A stretch of DNA of 36,554 nucleotides from Pseudomonadota bacterium (GTDB lineage Bacteria > Pseudomonadota > Gammaproteobacteria > Steroidobacterales > Steroidobacteraceae). The DNA lies in the NCBI GenBank assembly GCA_023428645.1, contig JAEYXD010000113.1, positions 1-36,554 on the forward strand, given 5' to 3'. Shown here piece by piece: positions 8,944-15,793 of the stretch (position 1 is its first letter; each line of letters starts with the position of its first letter). The notes under the pieces were generated by a model. It was given only the letters and a program-made list of their open reading frames with translations. It ran no database searches and was not told the origin of the DNA. A program made the position numbers and the translations under genes.

Positions 8944-10479
8944 ATGGCCAAGCGCGCGCAACCGAACATCCTCGTCATCTGTGGCGACGATATCGGCATC
9001 TCGAACCTCAGCTGCTATTCGCATGGCTTGATGGGCTATCGAACGCCGAACATCGATCGCATTGCGAAGGAAGGCATGATGTTCACCGACTCGTATGGCG
9101 AGCAATCGTGTACGGCGGGCCGCTCGGCCTTCATCACCGGACAAAGCGTGTGCCGGACGGGCCTGTCGAAGGTCGGCATCCCCGCCGCGCCGATCGGCAT
9201 GACGGAGAAGCTCGTCACGGTGGCGGCGCTGCTGAAGGAGCAAGGGTACGCGACCGGGCAGTTCGGCAAGAATCATCTCGGCGATCTCAACGAAATGCTG
9301 CCGACGAATCACGGCTTCGATGAGTTCTTCGGCAATCTGTATCACTTGAACGCCGAGGAAGAGCCGGAGATGTACAACTACCCGCAGGACCCGCGCTTCA
9401 AGGAGAAGTTCGGTCCACGCGGCGTCATTCACTCGTGGGCGACGGACAAGGACGATGCGACCTCACAGCCGCGCTGGGGCAGGATTGGCAAGCAAAGAAT
9501 CGAGGATACCGGCCCGTTGACGAAACAGCGCATGGAAACGTGCGACGACGAATTCGTCGACGCCGCCGAGACGTTCATCAAGAAACAGGCACAGGCCGAC
9601 ACACCGTTCTTCGTGTGGTTGAACACGACGCACATGCATCTGTTCACACATACGAAGCCAGGGAGCCTCGGGCAAGCGGGGCGCTGGCAATCGCCCTATC
9701 ACGACACGATGATCGATCACGACAAGCATGTCGGGCGAATGCTCGACCTGCTCGATGAGCTCGACATCGCGGCAGACACGTTCGTCATGTACTCGACGGA
9801 CAACGGCCCTCATCGCAACAGCTGGCCCGATAGCGGCACGACGCCCTTTCGCAGCGAAAAGAACACGAACTGGGAAGGCGCCTTCCGCGTGCCGCTGCTC
9901 GTGCGCTGGCCGGGCAAGATCCAGGCGGGCTCGATCTCGAACAGCATCGTTCAGCACCACGATTGGCTGCCCACGTTCCTGGCGATGGCCGGCGCACCGA
10001 ACGTCGTCGACGAGCTCAAGAAGGGCTACAAGGCGATCGGCCGCACGTACAGGAATCACATCGACGGATTCAATCTGCTGTCGTACCTGACCGGCGAGAC
10101 CGACGAATGTCCGCGCAACTTCTTTTTCTACTTCAGCGACGACGGCGACCTGGTCGCGCTGCGCTATGACAACTGGAAGATCGTCTTCATGGAGCAGCGC
10201 CTCGAAGGCACGCTCGGCCTGTGGGCGGAACCGTTCGTCAGACTGCGTCTCCCGAAAATTCTCAATCTGCGGACCGACCCGTACGAATACGCGCCGATCA
10301 CATCGAACACGTACTACGACTGGATGCTGCACAACGCGTACTTCGTCTACGCCGCGCAGGCAGCGGCGGCGCAGTTCGTCGCGACGTTCCAGGACTTTCC
10401 AGCGGTGCAACGGCCGAACACGTTCACGGTCGACCAGGCGCTCCAAAAGATGAACGACGCAATGGCCGGGGCGAGCTGA
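8944..10479 (+). CDS. Arylsulfatase (type I, formylglycine-dependent)
   Basis: I chose the ATG at 8944, which gives 511 residues starting just before the first sulfatase strand (QPNILVICGDDIG); a GTG at 8881 would add 21 unlikely residues. The tandem Asp15-Asp16 should bind Ca2+. The maturation motif is CTAGR at 56-60, a variant of C-x-P/A-x-R in which Cys56 becomes formylglycine. Other landmarks are GKNHLGD (Lys/His), TTHMHLFTH and STDNGPHRNSWPD, the second metal-binding Asp-Asn. The enzyme hydrolyses sulfate esters. There is no clear signal peptide, so a cytoplasmic location or leaderless export is likely. No formylglycine-generating enzyme or anaerobic sulfatase-maturing enzyme lies in the window. 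It is 120 nt after the AI-2E gene and probably in the same operon, but the natural substrate cannot be read. Confidence 0.92.
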   Translation: MAKRAQPNILVICGDDIGISNLSCYSHGLMGYRTPNIDRIAKEGMMFTDSYGEQSCTAGRSAFITGQSVCRTGLSKVGIPAAPIGMTEKLVTVAALLKEQGYATGQFGKNHLGDLNEMLPTNHGFDEFFGNLYHLNAEEEPEMYNYPQDPRFKEKFGPRGVIHSWATDKDDATSQPRWGRIGKQRIEDTGPLTKQRMETCDDEFVDAAETFIKKQAQADTPFFVWLNTTHMHLFTHTKPGSLGQAGRWQSPYHDTMIDHDKHVGRMLDLLDELDIAADTFVMYSTDNGPHRNSWPDSGTTPFRSEKNTNWEGAFRVPLLVRWPGKIQAGSISNSIVQHHDWLPTFLAMAGAPNVVDELKKGYKAIGRTYRNHIDGFNLLSYLTGETDECPRNFFFYFSDDGDLVALRYDNWKIVFMEQRLEGTLGLWAEPFVRLRLPKILNLRTDPYEYAPITSNTYYDWMLHNAYFVYAAQAAAAQFVATFQDFPAVQRPNTFTVDQALQKMNDAMAGAS

Positions 10480-10492
10480 GCGCTGGCGCCGC

Positions 10493-10651
10493 TCAGTCCG
10501 TTGTCTTGCGCTCCGCCTCGCGTTCGCAGTACTCGGGAAACATGAGCTGCTTGAGCTCCGGGTGCCAATCGCGCGTCATGCGCTCGTAGCGCTCGCGCCC
10601 CATCTCGGCGGGCGGACGCTTGCGGAAAGGAATTACATTGCTGTCGCTCAT
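10493..10651 (-). CDS. Small conserved-looking hypothetical protein, 52 residues
   Basis: An ATG at 10651 opens a 52-codon frame ending at TGA 10495-10493, just inside the gap after the sulfatase. The product begins MSDSNVIPFRKRPPAEMG, continues RERYERMTRDWHPELKQLMF, and ends with a charged tail (REAERKTTD). The NVIPFRKRPP start resembles that of many short uncharacterised proteobacterial proteins. The rest is a charged, probably helical segment without a membrane span. It is convergent with the sulfatase (13 nt apart) and divergent from the HAD gene, with a symmetric AT-rich palindrome 20 nt upstream. The ribosome site is weak. The function is unknown; I call it real because the composition is protein-like and it fills the gap neatly. 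Confidence 0.6.
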   Translation of the reverse strand: MSDSNVIPFRKRPPAEMGRERYERMTRDWHPELKQLMFPEYCEREAERKTTD

Positions 10652-10670
10652 GGGGTCGTCATCGCTTCAG

Positions 10671-10684
10671 TACATATATATGTA
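10671..10684. promoter_or_regulatory. AT-rich 14-bp palindrome between divergent genes
   Basis: TACATATATATGTA is a perfect palindrome in otherwise GC-rich DNA. It is 20 nt upstream of the 52-residue gene and 93 nt upstream of the HAD gene. It could be an operator or supply the -10 region for the minus-strand gene. Confidence 0.45.
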
Positions 10685-10777
10685 TCGGCTGATCTGCATC
10701 GAGATTCCCGCTGACGCAATTTTCCATATCTGCTTCCCTGGCGGTGTGGCCCAGGTCGCAGCTTTGAGGAGGCCGCC

Positions 10778-11800
10778 ATGCGTATTGCGCACTCTTGGAT
10801 TTCGATTCCCGCAGCGGTGCTTTTCCTCGCCCTGCCCCCTTGCACGACTGCGCAGACGACGGACGCGCTGCCATCGTGGAATGACGGTCCCGCGAAGACC
10901 GCCATCGTCACCTTCGTCGATCGTGTCACGCGCGCTCAGAGCCGCGACTTCGTCACGCCCGACAAGCGCATCGCCGTCTTCGACAACGACGGCACCCTCT
11001 GGGCCGAGCAGCCGCTGTACTTCCAGCTCGCCTATGCGAACGACGTCATCAAGGTCCTCGCTCCTCAACATCCCGAATGGCACGACACGCACCCGTTCGC
11101 TGCCGTGCTCGACGGCAAGGAGCAGGCGCTCGCGGCGCTCTCCGAACGGGATATCGTGCAGCTCTTGACCGTGTCGCACGCCGGCACGACGACCGACTCA
11201 TTCGCCGCGAACGTTCGCTCGTGGCTCGAGACCGCGCGCCATCCGCGCTTCGAGCGCAGATACGACCAGCTCGTGTATCAACCGATGCTGGAGCTGCTCG
11301 CCTACCTGCGCGCGCATGGCTTCAAGACGTTCATCGTCTCGGGCGGCGGCGTCGATTTCATCCGCGCGTTTGCCGACAAGGTCTATGGCGTTCCACCCGA
11401 ACAAATCGTCGGCTCGTCCGGTACGACCCGCTTCGAAATATCGCCCGCCGGCACACCGACGCTCGTGAAACAGGCGAATGTCGACTTCGTCGACGACGGA
11501 CCCGGCAAGCCGAGCGGCATTCATCGTTTCATTGGCCGCAGACCCATCTTCGCGTTCGGCAACTCCGACGGCGATCTACAGATGCTGCAGTGGACCACGG
11601 GCGGCGGCGACGTGACGTTCATCGGCCTCGTCCATCACACGGACGCGAAACGCGAGTACGCCTACGACCGCAATGCGCGCGTCGGCCGGCTCGACAAGGC
11701 GCTCGACGAGGCGAAACGCCATGACTGGACGGTCGTCGACATGAAGACCGATTGGCGTACCGTGTTTCCGCCCTCGCGCAGCGACGCACCGGCTCACTGA
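10778..11800 (+). CDS. Exported HAD-superfamily phosphatase
   Basis: The 340-residue protein begins with a signal peptide (MRIAHSWISIPAAVLFLALP..., cleavage near TAQ, residues 24-26), so it probably acts in the periplasm. All four HAD motifs are visible: motif I FDNDGT (nucleophile Asp69, acid/base Asp71), motif II the Ser in FIVSGGG, motif III a Lys in the TLVKQANVDFV region, and motif IV FGNSDGD. The cap between motifs I and II is helical, as in phosphoserine-phosphatase-like (C1) members. It should hydrolyse a phosphomonoester; the substrate is not identifiable. A strong GAGGAGG ribosome site precedes the ATG. It follows the sulfatase cluster in the same direction, so both may scavenge sulfate and phosphate from organic esters. 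It converges on the EAL gene with only 15 nt between stops. Confidence 0.88.
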   Translation: MRIAHSWISIPAAVLFLALPPCTTAQTTDALPSWNDGPAKTAIVTFVDRVTRAQSRDFVTPDKRIAVFDNDGTLWAEQPLYFQLAYANDVIKVLAPQHPEWHDTHPFAAVLDGKEQALAALSERDIVQLLTVSHAGTTTDSFAANVRSWLETARHPRFERRYDQLVYQPMLELLAYLRAHGFKTFIVSGGGVDFIRAFADKVYGVPPEQIVGSSGTTRFEISPAGTPTLVKQANVDFVDDGPGKPSGIHRFIGRRPIFAFGNSDGDLQMLQWTTGGGDVTFIGLVHHTDAKREYAYDRNARVGRLDKALDEAKRHDWTVVDMKTDWRTVFPPSRSDAPAH

Positions 11801-11815
11801 CGTGACGGATTCGAC

Positions 11816-12574
11816 TCACGACGCCTGCGTCGACGTCTCGGCATAGAAATTCATCAGCTCGCGAGCACCGATCGGCATCGAATAGAGATAGCCCTGTGCC
11901 ATCTGTACACCGATCCCTCGCAACTGATCGGCCTGATACTGCGATTCGACCCCCTCGGCGATGACCTTCAAGGCGGTGTTCTTCAGCAGCGCGGCCAGCC
12001 CTTCGAACCATGTCGGCTGCGGCTCTTGCGGCTTGATCTGCCACGTGAGCTCGCGATTCAATTTCACGATGGAGAAATCGCTGCGCATGAGCAGCGCAAG
12101 ATTCGTGCTGCTCAACGTCACATCGTCGAGAGCCAGCCGCACGCCGTGCTTCGCGAGCGCCTGCAGGGCCTCTTGTCCGAGCCGATCCGGAATGCCGCGC
12201 TCGGTGATTTCGAGCACGATCTGGTCGACCCGCCCCTGCAGTCCCGAGTGCAAGGTCGCGTAGGCGAGTCCGCCGCGCCCTAAAATTTCAGGTGGAACAT
12301 TGATGCTGAGATGCGCGTCCGGGTGGTCGTCGAGCCATGCGCCGAGCTCCGCGGCGACCGTATCGATGACCCAATACGTGATCATTCCGGACACCGGCGT
12401 ATTCTCGATGAGCGGGATGAAGGCGCCGGCCGGCAAGACCACCTTGCGGCGCCGCCAGCGCACGAGCGCCTCCGCACCCAAGCACCGCGCATCTGCGAGC
12501 GACATCGTCGGTAAATAGTTGAGGAACAGCTCGCCATGTTTCATGGCACGAGCGATCTCTTCCGATAACGACAT
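11816..12574 (-). CDS. EAL-domain protein (c-di-GMP phosphodiesterase or degenerate relative)
   Basis: The ATG at 12574, preceded by an AAAAGGGGG purine tract, gives a 252-residue protein that is almost entirely one EAL domain, with no sensor, GGDEF or membrane segment. The frame extends 67 codons further upstream, but that part is not EAL-like. The catalytic set is largely present: E35-A36-L37, Asn92 (LSINVPP), Glu122 (LEITERG), Asp150-Asp151, Lys171, Glu207 (VIAEGVE) and Gln227. Loop 6, normally DDFGTGYSSL, reads DDVTLSSTNL, and the usual KID is KLN. Loop 6 links c-di-GMP binding to dimerisation, so activity may be lowered or lost and the protein may be a c-di-GMP or protein-binding regulator. 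It is divergent from the FixJ-type regulator at 12839. Confidence 0.87.
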   Translation of the reverse strand: MSLSEEIARAMKHGELFLNYLPTMSLADARCLGAEALVRWRRRKVVLPAGAFIPLIENTPVSGMITYWVIDTVAAELGAWLDDHPDAHLSINVPPEILGRGGLAYATLHSGLQGRVDQIVLEITERGIPDRLGQEALQALAKHGVRLALDDVTLSSTNLALLMRSDFSIVKLNRELTWQIKPQEPQPTWFEGLAALLKNTALKVIAEGVESQYQADQLRGIGVQMAQGYLYSMPIGARELMNFYAETSTQAS

Positions 12575-12741
12575 GACGCCCCCTTTTCTGATGCACCGAC
12601 GCGAGAGCGGACTGCGGTGCGTCGCGATTATCGAAAAGGCCGCAAGACCAGGCATGCGTAATTCGGGCGCGCCGCCGAGGCGTGCGCACGCGCATGGGGT
12701 GAGCCTTCCCGCAGCGCGCCATGCTATTTGCCGAATACCTG

Positions 12742-12770
12742 CAGCGGCCGCTGAGAGTTGTCGGCAACTC
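12742..12770. promoter_or_regulatory. Two adjacent dyads upstream of the FixJ-type regulator
   Basis: A perfect palindrome CAGCGGCCGCTG (12742-12753) abuts a second dyad, GAGTTG-TCGG-CAACTC (12755-12770). They lie 69-97 nt before the regulator's ATG, in the 264-nt gap divergent from the EAL gene. They are candidate operator sites; no promoter consensus is obvious. Confidence 0.35.
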
Positions 12771-12838
12771 CGCATTCACTTGCGGTGAGCCGGTGGCTAC
12801 AACGAGGTACTTGTTCACATCGCTACTGGGACGGCGGG

Positions 12839-13477
12839 ATGAGCGACGAGCACACGGTATGCATCGTGGACGACGATCTCTCCCTGTTGCGGGCGCTGAC
12901 TCGGCTGCTGACCCGCGAAGGCATTCACGTCGAGGGGTTCGAAGGTGCCGACGGGTTCTTCGAATACGCGCGGCTCAAGGTCCCCAGCTGTGTCGTCCTC
13001 GACATGGGCCTGCCAAGAACGAACGGGTTGCAGGTTCAGGCCGAACTGGTCGGGCGCGGTTTCGATTGCCCCATCGTGTTCTTGAGCGGACAGGCCGACA
13101 TCTCCACCAGCGTACAAGCCATGAAGGCCGGCGCTTTCGATTTCCTCACGAAGCCCGCCGACCCGGCGGCCTTGCTCGACGCCGTCAGGGCCGCGCTACA
13201 TCAGTATGCGACACGCATCGAAGATCAGCACGCGCGTGCCGCGCTCTCCGATCGCTGGGGTTCCCTGACCCCGCGGGAAAAGGAGGTGTGCCGCCGCGTC
13301 GTAGCGGGTCAATTGAACAAGGAAATCGCTGCGTCGCTCGGCACGGCCGAGAAGACCGTCAAGGTTCATCGAGGCCGCGCGATGCGCAAGATGCGCGCGC
13401 GCAGAGTGACCGATCTCGTCCGGATGACGGAGCAGCTCATGGCCTCACCCGACTCGTCGTTCGACGCGACGACGTAG
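12839..13477 (+). CDS. FixJ-type response regulator (receiver plus LuxR HTH)
   Basis: The start at ATG 12839 (behind GGGACGGCGGG) gives 212 residues with the receiver beginning at once (MSDEHTVCIVDDDLSLL). The acidic pocket is DDD at 11-13, the phospho-acceptor is Asp55 (VVLDMGLP) and the conserved Lys is Lys105 (FDFLTKPAD). The C-terminal half is a LuxR/FixJ helix-turn-helix: LTPREKEVCRRVVAGQLNK, EIAASLGTAEKTVKVHRGR, then AMRKM. It is a DNA-binding transcription regulator controlled by phosphorylation. The kinase and second regulator follow after a gap containing a twin palindrome, suggesting one signalling unit. Its HTH closely resembles that of the regulator at 14353 (shared VMRKM/AMRKM recognition end). 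Confidence 0.92.
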   Translation: MSDEHTVCIVDDDLSLLRALTRLLTREGIHVEGFEGADGFFEYARLKVPSCVVLDMGLPRTNGLQVQAELVGRGFDCPIVFLSGQADISTSVQAMKAGAFDFLTKPADPAALLDAVRAALHQYATRIEDQHARAALSDRWGSLTPREKEVCRRVVAGQLNKEIAASLGTAEKTVKVHRGRAMRKMRARRVTDLVRMTEQLMASPDSSFDATT

Positions 13478-13506
13478 GACCTAGGTCTAACTACTCGACC
13501 TAGGTC
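13478..13506. promoter_or_regulatory. Twin GACCTAGGTC palindromes
   Basis: GACCTAGGTC occurs at 13478-13487 and again at 13497-13506, with 9 nt between, so the centres are 19 bp apart, near two helical turns. The first copy starts directly after the stop of the FixJ-type regulator. Each copy is itself a perfect palindrome, so the pair could bind two dimers on one DNA face. It could also fold as a 10-bp hairpin, but no T-run follows, which argues against a terminator. I read it as an operator for the kinase-regulator operon downstream. Confidence 0.55.
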
Positions 13507-13627
13507 GCGCATGCGACGCTTTCGTGCTCGACGCGCAGACGGCACATCATCGAATCTCAGCCATCGTGGCCGCTGCGTGTACCAAGCTCCTCGGAGATCC
13601 TGCGACTGCTCGACACTCGAGAATCAA

Positions 13628-14359
13628 ATGACAATCAATGGCCCGATCACTGCTTCCATCGCACACGAGCTTGCGCAACCGTTGAGCGCGATCTTGAGCA
13701 ACGTCGAGACGGCGGAGCTCCTACTGCGTCGGCCGGAGCACGACTCGGCGGCGCTCGCTGACATCCTCGCCGACATCAAGCGCGACAATCTTCGTGCCAC
13801 GGAGATCGCCAAGCGCATGCGCACTCTGTTGCACGAGCAGGAGCTGAGACTCTCGATCATCGATCTGAACGACCTCGTCACGGGCACGCTCGCACTGTTG
13901 CGACGCGAAGCCGTGCGCCGATCGATCAGGATCGAGGTGCACCTCGAACACGTTCCCCCCACACGCATGGACTCCATGCACCTACAGCAGGTGCTGATCA
14001 ACCTACTGTTGAACGCGATGGATGCCACGATGGACGTACCGCCCGAGAAGCGCAGCATTCGCATTGGCACGCGGACGATAGAAGGCAACATCGAGATCGA
14101 GGTGGCGGACACGGGCTGCGGCATGTCGCCCGCACAGCAGCTGCAGGCATTCGAGCCGTTCTTCACGACGAAGCAGGACGGCATCGGCCTGGGTCTGCCG
14201 ATCGCGCGCTCGATCGTGCAAGCGCACGGCGGTTCGATCTCGGTACACAGCATGGAACACCAGGGCACGACATTTCGAGTCACATTGCCAGTGCAGGAGT
14301 GCGAGCGGCCGGAAACCGCCCCCTGCGCGGCATCGAATCAGGAGGCTTCCTCATGGTGA
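13628..14359 (+). CDS. Sensorless histidine kinase (HisKA-HATPase core)
   Basis: From ATG 13628 the protein has 243 residues and consists only of the transmitter core. The H-box is at the very N-terminus (SIAHELAQPLSAIL, His13). Downstream are the N-box (INLLLNAMDATM), G1 (DTGCGM), F-box (FEPFFTTK) and G2 (GIGLGLPIARSIV). This matches FixL-type kinases without PAS or membrane parts. The frame is open 39 codons further upstream, but that stretch shows no domain. With no sensor of its own it presumably needs a partner for input. Its stop overlaps the next gene's start by 7 nt (ATGGTGA), so it is translated together with the regulator at 14353, its likely target. The regulator upstream at 12839 is a second candidate target. 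Confidence 0.9.
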   Translation: MTINGPITASIAHELAQPLSAILSNVETAELLLRRPEHDSAALADILADIKRDNLRATEIAKRMRTLLHEQELRLSIIDLNDLVTGTLALLRREAVRRSIRIEVHLEHVPPTRMDSMHLQQVLINLLLNAMDATMDVPPEKRSIRIGTRTIEGNIEIEVADTGCGMSPAQQLQAFEPFFTTKQDGIGLGLPIARSIVQAHGGSISVHSMEHQGTTFRVTLPVQECERPETAPCAASNQEASSW

Positions 14360-15087
14360 ATGCATTCGACTCAGTCGAAGAGTTTGCGGATCAGAAACAT
14401 CGAGTCGCCGTCATCGACGATGACGACAGTTTCCGTGTCGCGGTCGTGCGCATGTTGCAAGTGTGCGGCCGAACCGCGGTCGGTTATCGTTGCGCCGGCG
14501 AATACCTGCTGTCGAATCCCACCGATTGCACGAGCTGCATCGTGCTCGACATGTACATGCCGGGACCGAGCGGCCTCGAGCTGCTCGACTCGCTCGTGAA
14601 ACAGGCGACCTCTCCCCCGGTCGTCTTCGTGACAGGCTTCGGCGACATCCCGACGAGCGTGCGCGCAATCAAGGCAGGCGCCGTCGACTTCCTCACCAAG
14701 CCGATCGATCGCGATCGGCTGCTGCAAGCCGTCGACCGCGCCTTGGCGCTCGACGCGCAGCGACGCTCCGAATGGCGCGAGCAGCAAGAGCTGCACGATC
14801 GTTACGTGCAGCTCTCCCCTTATGAGCGCGACGTGTTCGCGGGTGTCGCGAATGGCAAGCTGAACAAGCAGCTCGCCGGATCGCTCGGCATCTGCGAGCG
14901 CTCGATCAAGTCATATCGTGCGAGGGTCATGCGCAAGATGCGGGTGACCTCGCTCGCCGGGCTCGTCAAGACGGCACGGCTGCTGGGCATCATCGCCCCG
15001 ACGGCGGCCGGCAAGCCGAACTTCGACGCTCCGGCGCAGGGCAATCTGCACCATCACGTCTCCAGCGATCACCTGCCGATGTATTGA
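14353..15087 (+). CDS. FixJ-type response regulator (receiver plus LuxR HTH)
   Basis: The ATG at 14353 overlaps the kinase stop and has an ideal AGGAGG 8 nt upstream, inside the kinase gene. The product has 244 residues. The receiver covers about 15-130, with DDDD at 22-25, phospho-acceptor Asp66 (IVLDMYMPG), switch Thr in VFVTGFGD and Lys in FLTKPID. The LuxR-type HTH follows: LSPYERDVFAGVANGKLNK, QLAGSLGICERSIKSYRAR, then VMRKM. About 40 extra residues at the C-terminus end in a His-rich tail (NLHHHVSSDH) that has no domain match I recognise. It is probably the direct partner of the sensorless kinase. A strong hairpin follows the stop, so the operon ends here. Confidence 0.93.
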   Translation: MVNAFDSVEEFADQKHRVAVIDDDDSFRVAVVRMLQVCGRTAVGYRCAGEYLLSNPTDCTSCIVLDMYMPGPSGLELLDSLVKQATSPPVVFVTGFGDIPTSVRAIKAGAVDFLTKPIDRDRLLQAVDRALALDAQRRSEWREQQELHDRYVQLSPYERDVFAGVANGKLNKQLAGSLGICERSIKSYRARVMRKMRVTSLAGLVKTARLLGIIAPTAAGKPNFDAPAQGNLHHHVSSDHLPMY

Positions 15088-15095
15088 GAGCGCGC

Positions 15096-15152
15096 ACGAC
15101 TGGCGGCGCCGCATCGCCGAGCGCGGGCGAGCGACCCGGCGCCGGCAGTCGT
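15096..15152 (+). terminator. Long hairpin after the kinase-regulator operon
   Basis: Arms 15096-15111 and 15137-15152 are complementary over 16 bp with one mismatch. The 25-nt loop can pair further (TCGCC with GGCGA). It begins 9 nt after the regulator stop and is followed by TTCTTA, a weak T-tract. This fits an intrinsic terminator or a 3'-end stabilising structure. Confidence 0.6.
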
Positions 15153-15348
15153 TCTTACGCGCCTGATTGGCATATCGTGCGGGCGACTTGACGCAGGAGC
15201 TGAGCAGATCGTCGCGTCATTCGCGACGGGCGTCGCACTTTGCGTGGCGACACCCTGCGAATACGCATTGCAGCATCGAATGCCTTCGGAACTCCATCGC
15301 CATCTCCGAGACGTACTTCAACATCTCGCGAACACCTCTACCTGCACA

Positions 15349-15789
15349 ATGCTTGTGAGTACATTCGAGGCGGTGGAGCACGCTGCCGGAGCAATCGACT
15401 TGAGTCCCAGCATTCTGGTCGTCGAGGACGACGACAGCGTGCGCAAGAGTCTCCTGCGAACACTGAGCGCGCGAGGGTTCACGGCCACCGGCGCCCGCAA
15501 CGGGAAGGAGGCATTGCTGCGTGCTGCAGCCGATCCTCCCGATGTGATCATCATGGATCTGCAGCTGCCGGTGATGTCCGGCAGCGACGCCGCGCGCGCG
15601 TTGCGGCAGCATCCCGCGCTCGCGTCGGTGCCGATCATCGCGCTCAGCGCCACGCTCGAGGATGCGACGACGGAGCTCTTCTTTCGTCTGCTCACGAAAC
15701 CGTGCTCCACCGACACGCTGCTGGCGGCGATCGCGGAGGCGATCGAAACGAGCGCGAGCTCGGGATGCGATCGCGGGCTCCAGGATTGA
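15349..15789 (+). CDS. Stand-alone receiver-domain response regulator
   Basis: From ATG 15349 this is a 146-residue CheY-like receiver with no output domain: acidic patch VVEDDDS, phospho-acceptor Asp70 (IIMDLQLPVMSG), Thr/Ser in IALSAT and Lys in RLLTKPC. The start is uncertain. GTG 15244 and ATG 15280 are open upstream, and TTG at 15400 has a GGAG 8 nt before it and would start right at the receiver; none has decisive support. Such single-domain regulators pass phosphate in relays or bind proteins. Its stop is only 4 nt from the stop of the convergent MASE1 kinase, so the two tail-to-tail genes are likely partners. It may also exchange phosphate with the sensorless kinase upstream. Confidence 0.85.
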   Translation: MLVSTFEAVEHAAGAIDLSPSILVVEDDDSVRKSLLRTLSARGFTATGARNGKEALLRAAADPPDVIIMDLQLPVMSGSDAARALRQHPALASVPIIALSATLEDATTELFFRLLTKPCSTDTLLAAIAEAIETSASSGCDRGLQD

Positions 15790-15793
15790 CTCG

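Noticed and set aside
15222..15237. CGCGACGGGCGTCGCA, also present at 32852-32867, as a dispersed repeat
   Set aside because: One shared 16-mer, mostly a small palindrome of GC-rich letters, could arise by chance in a window of this size and composition.
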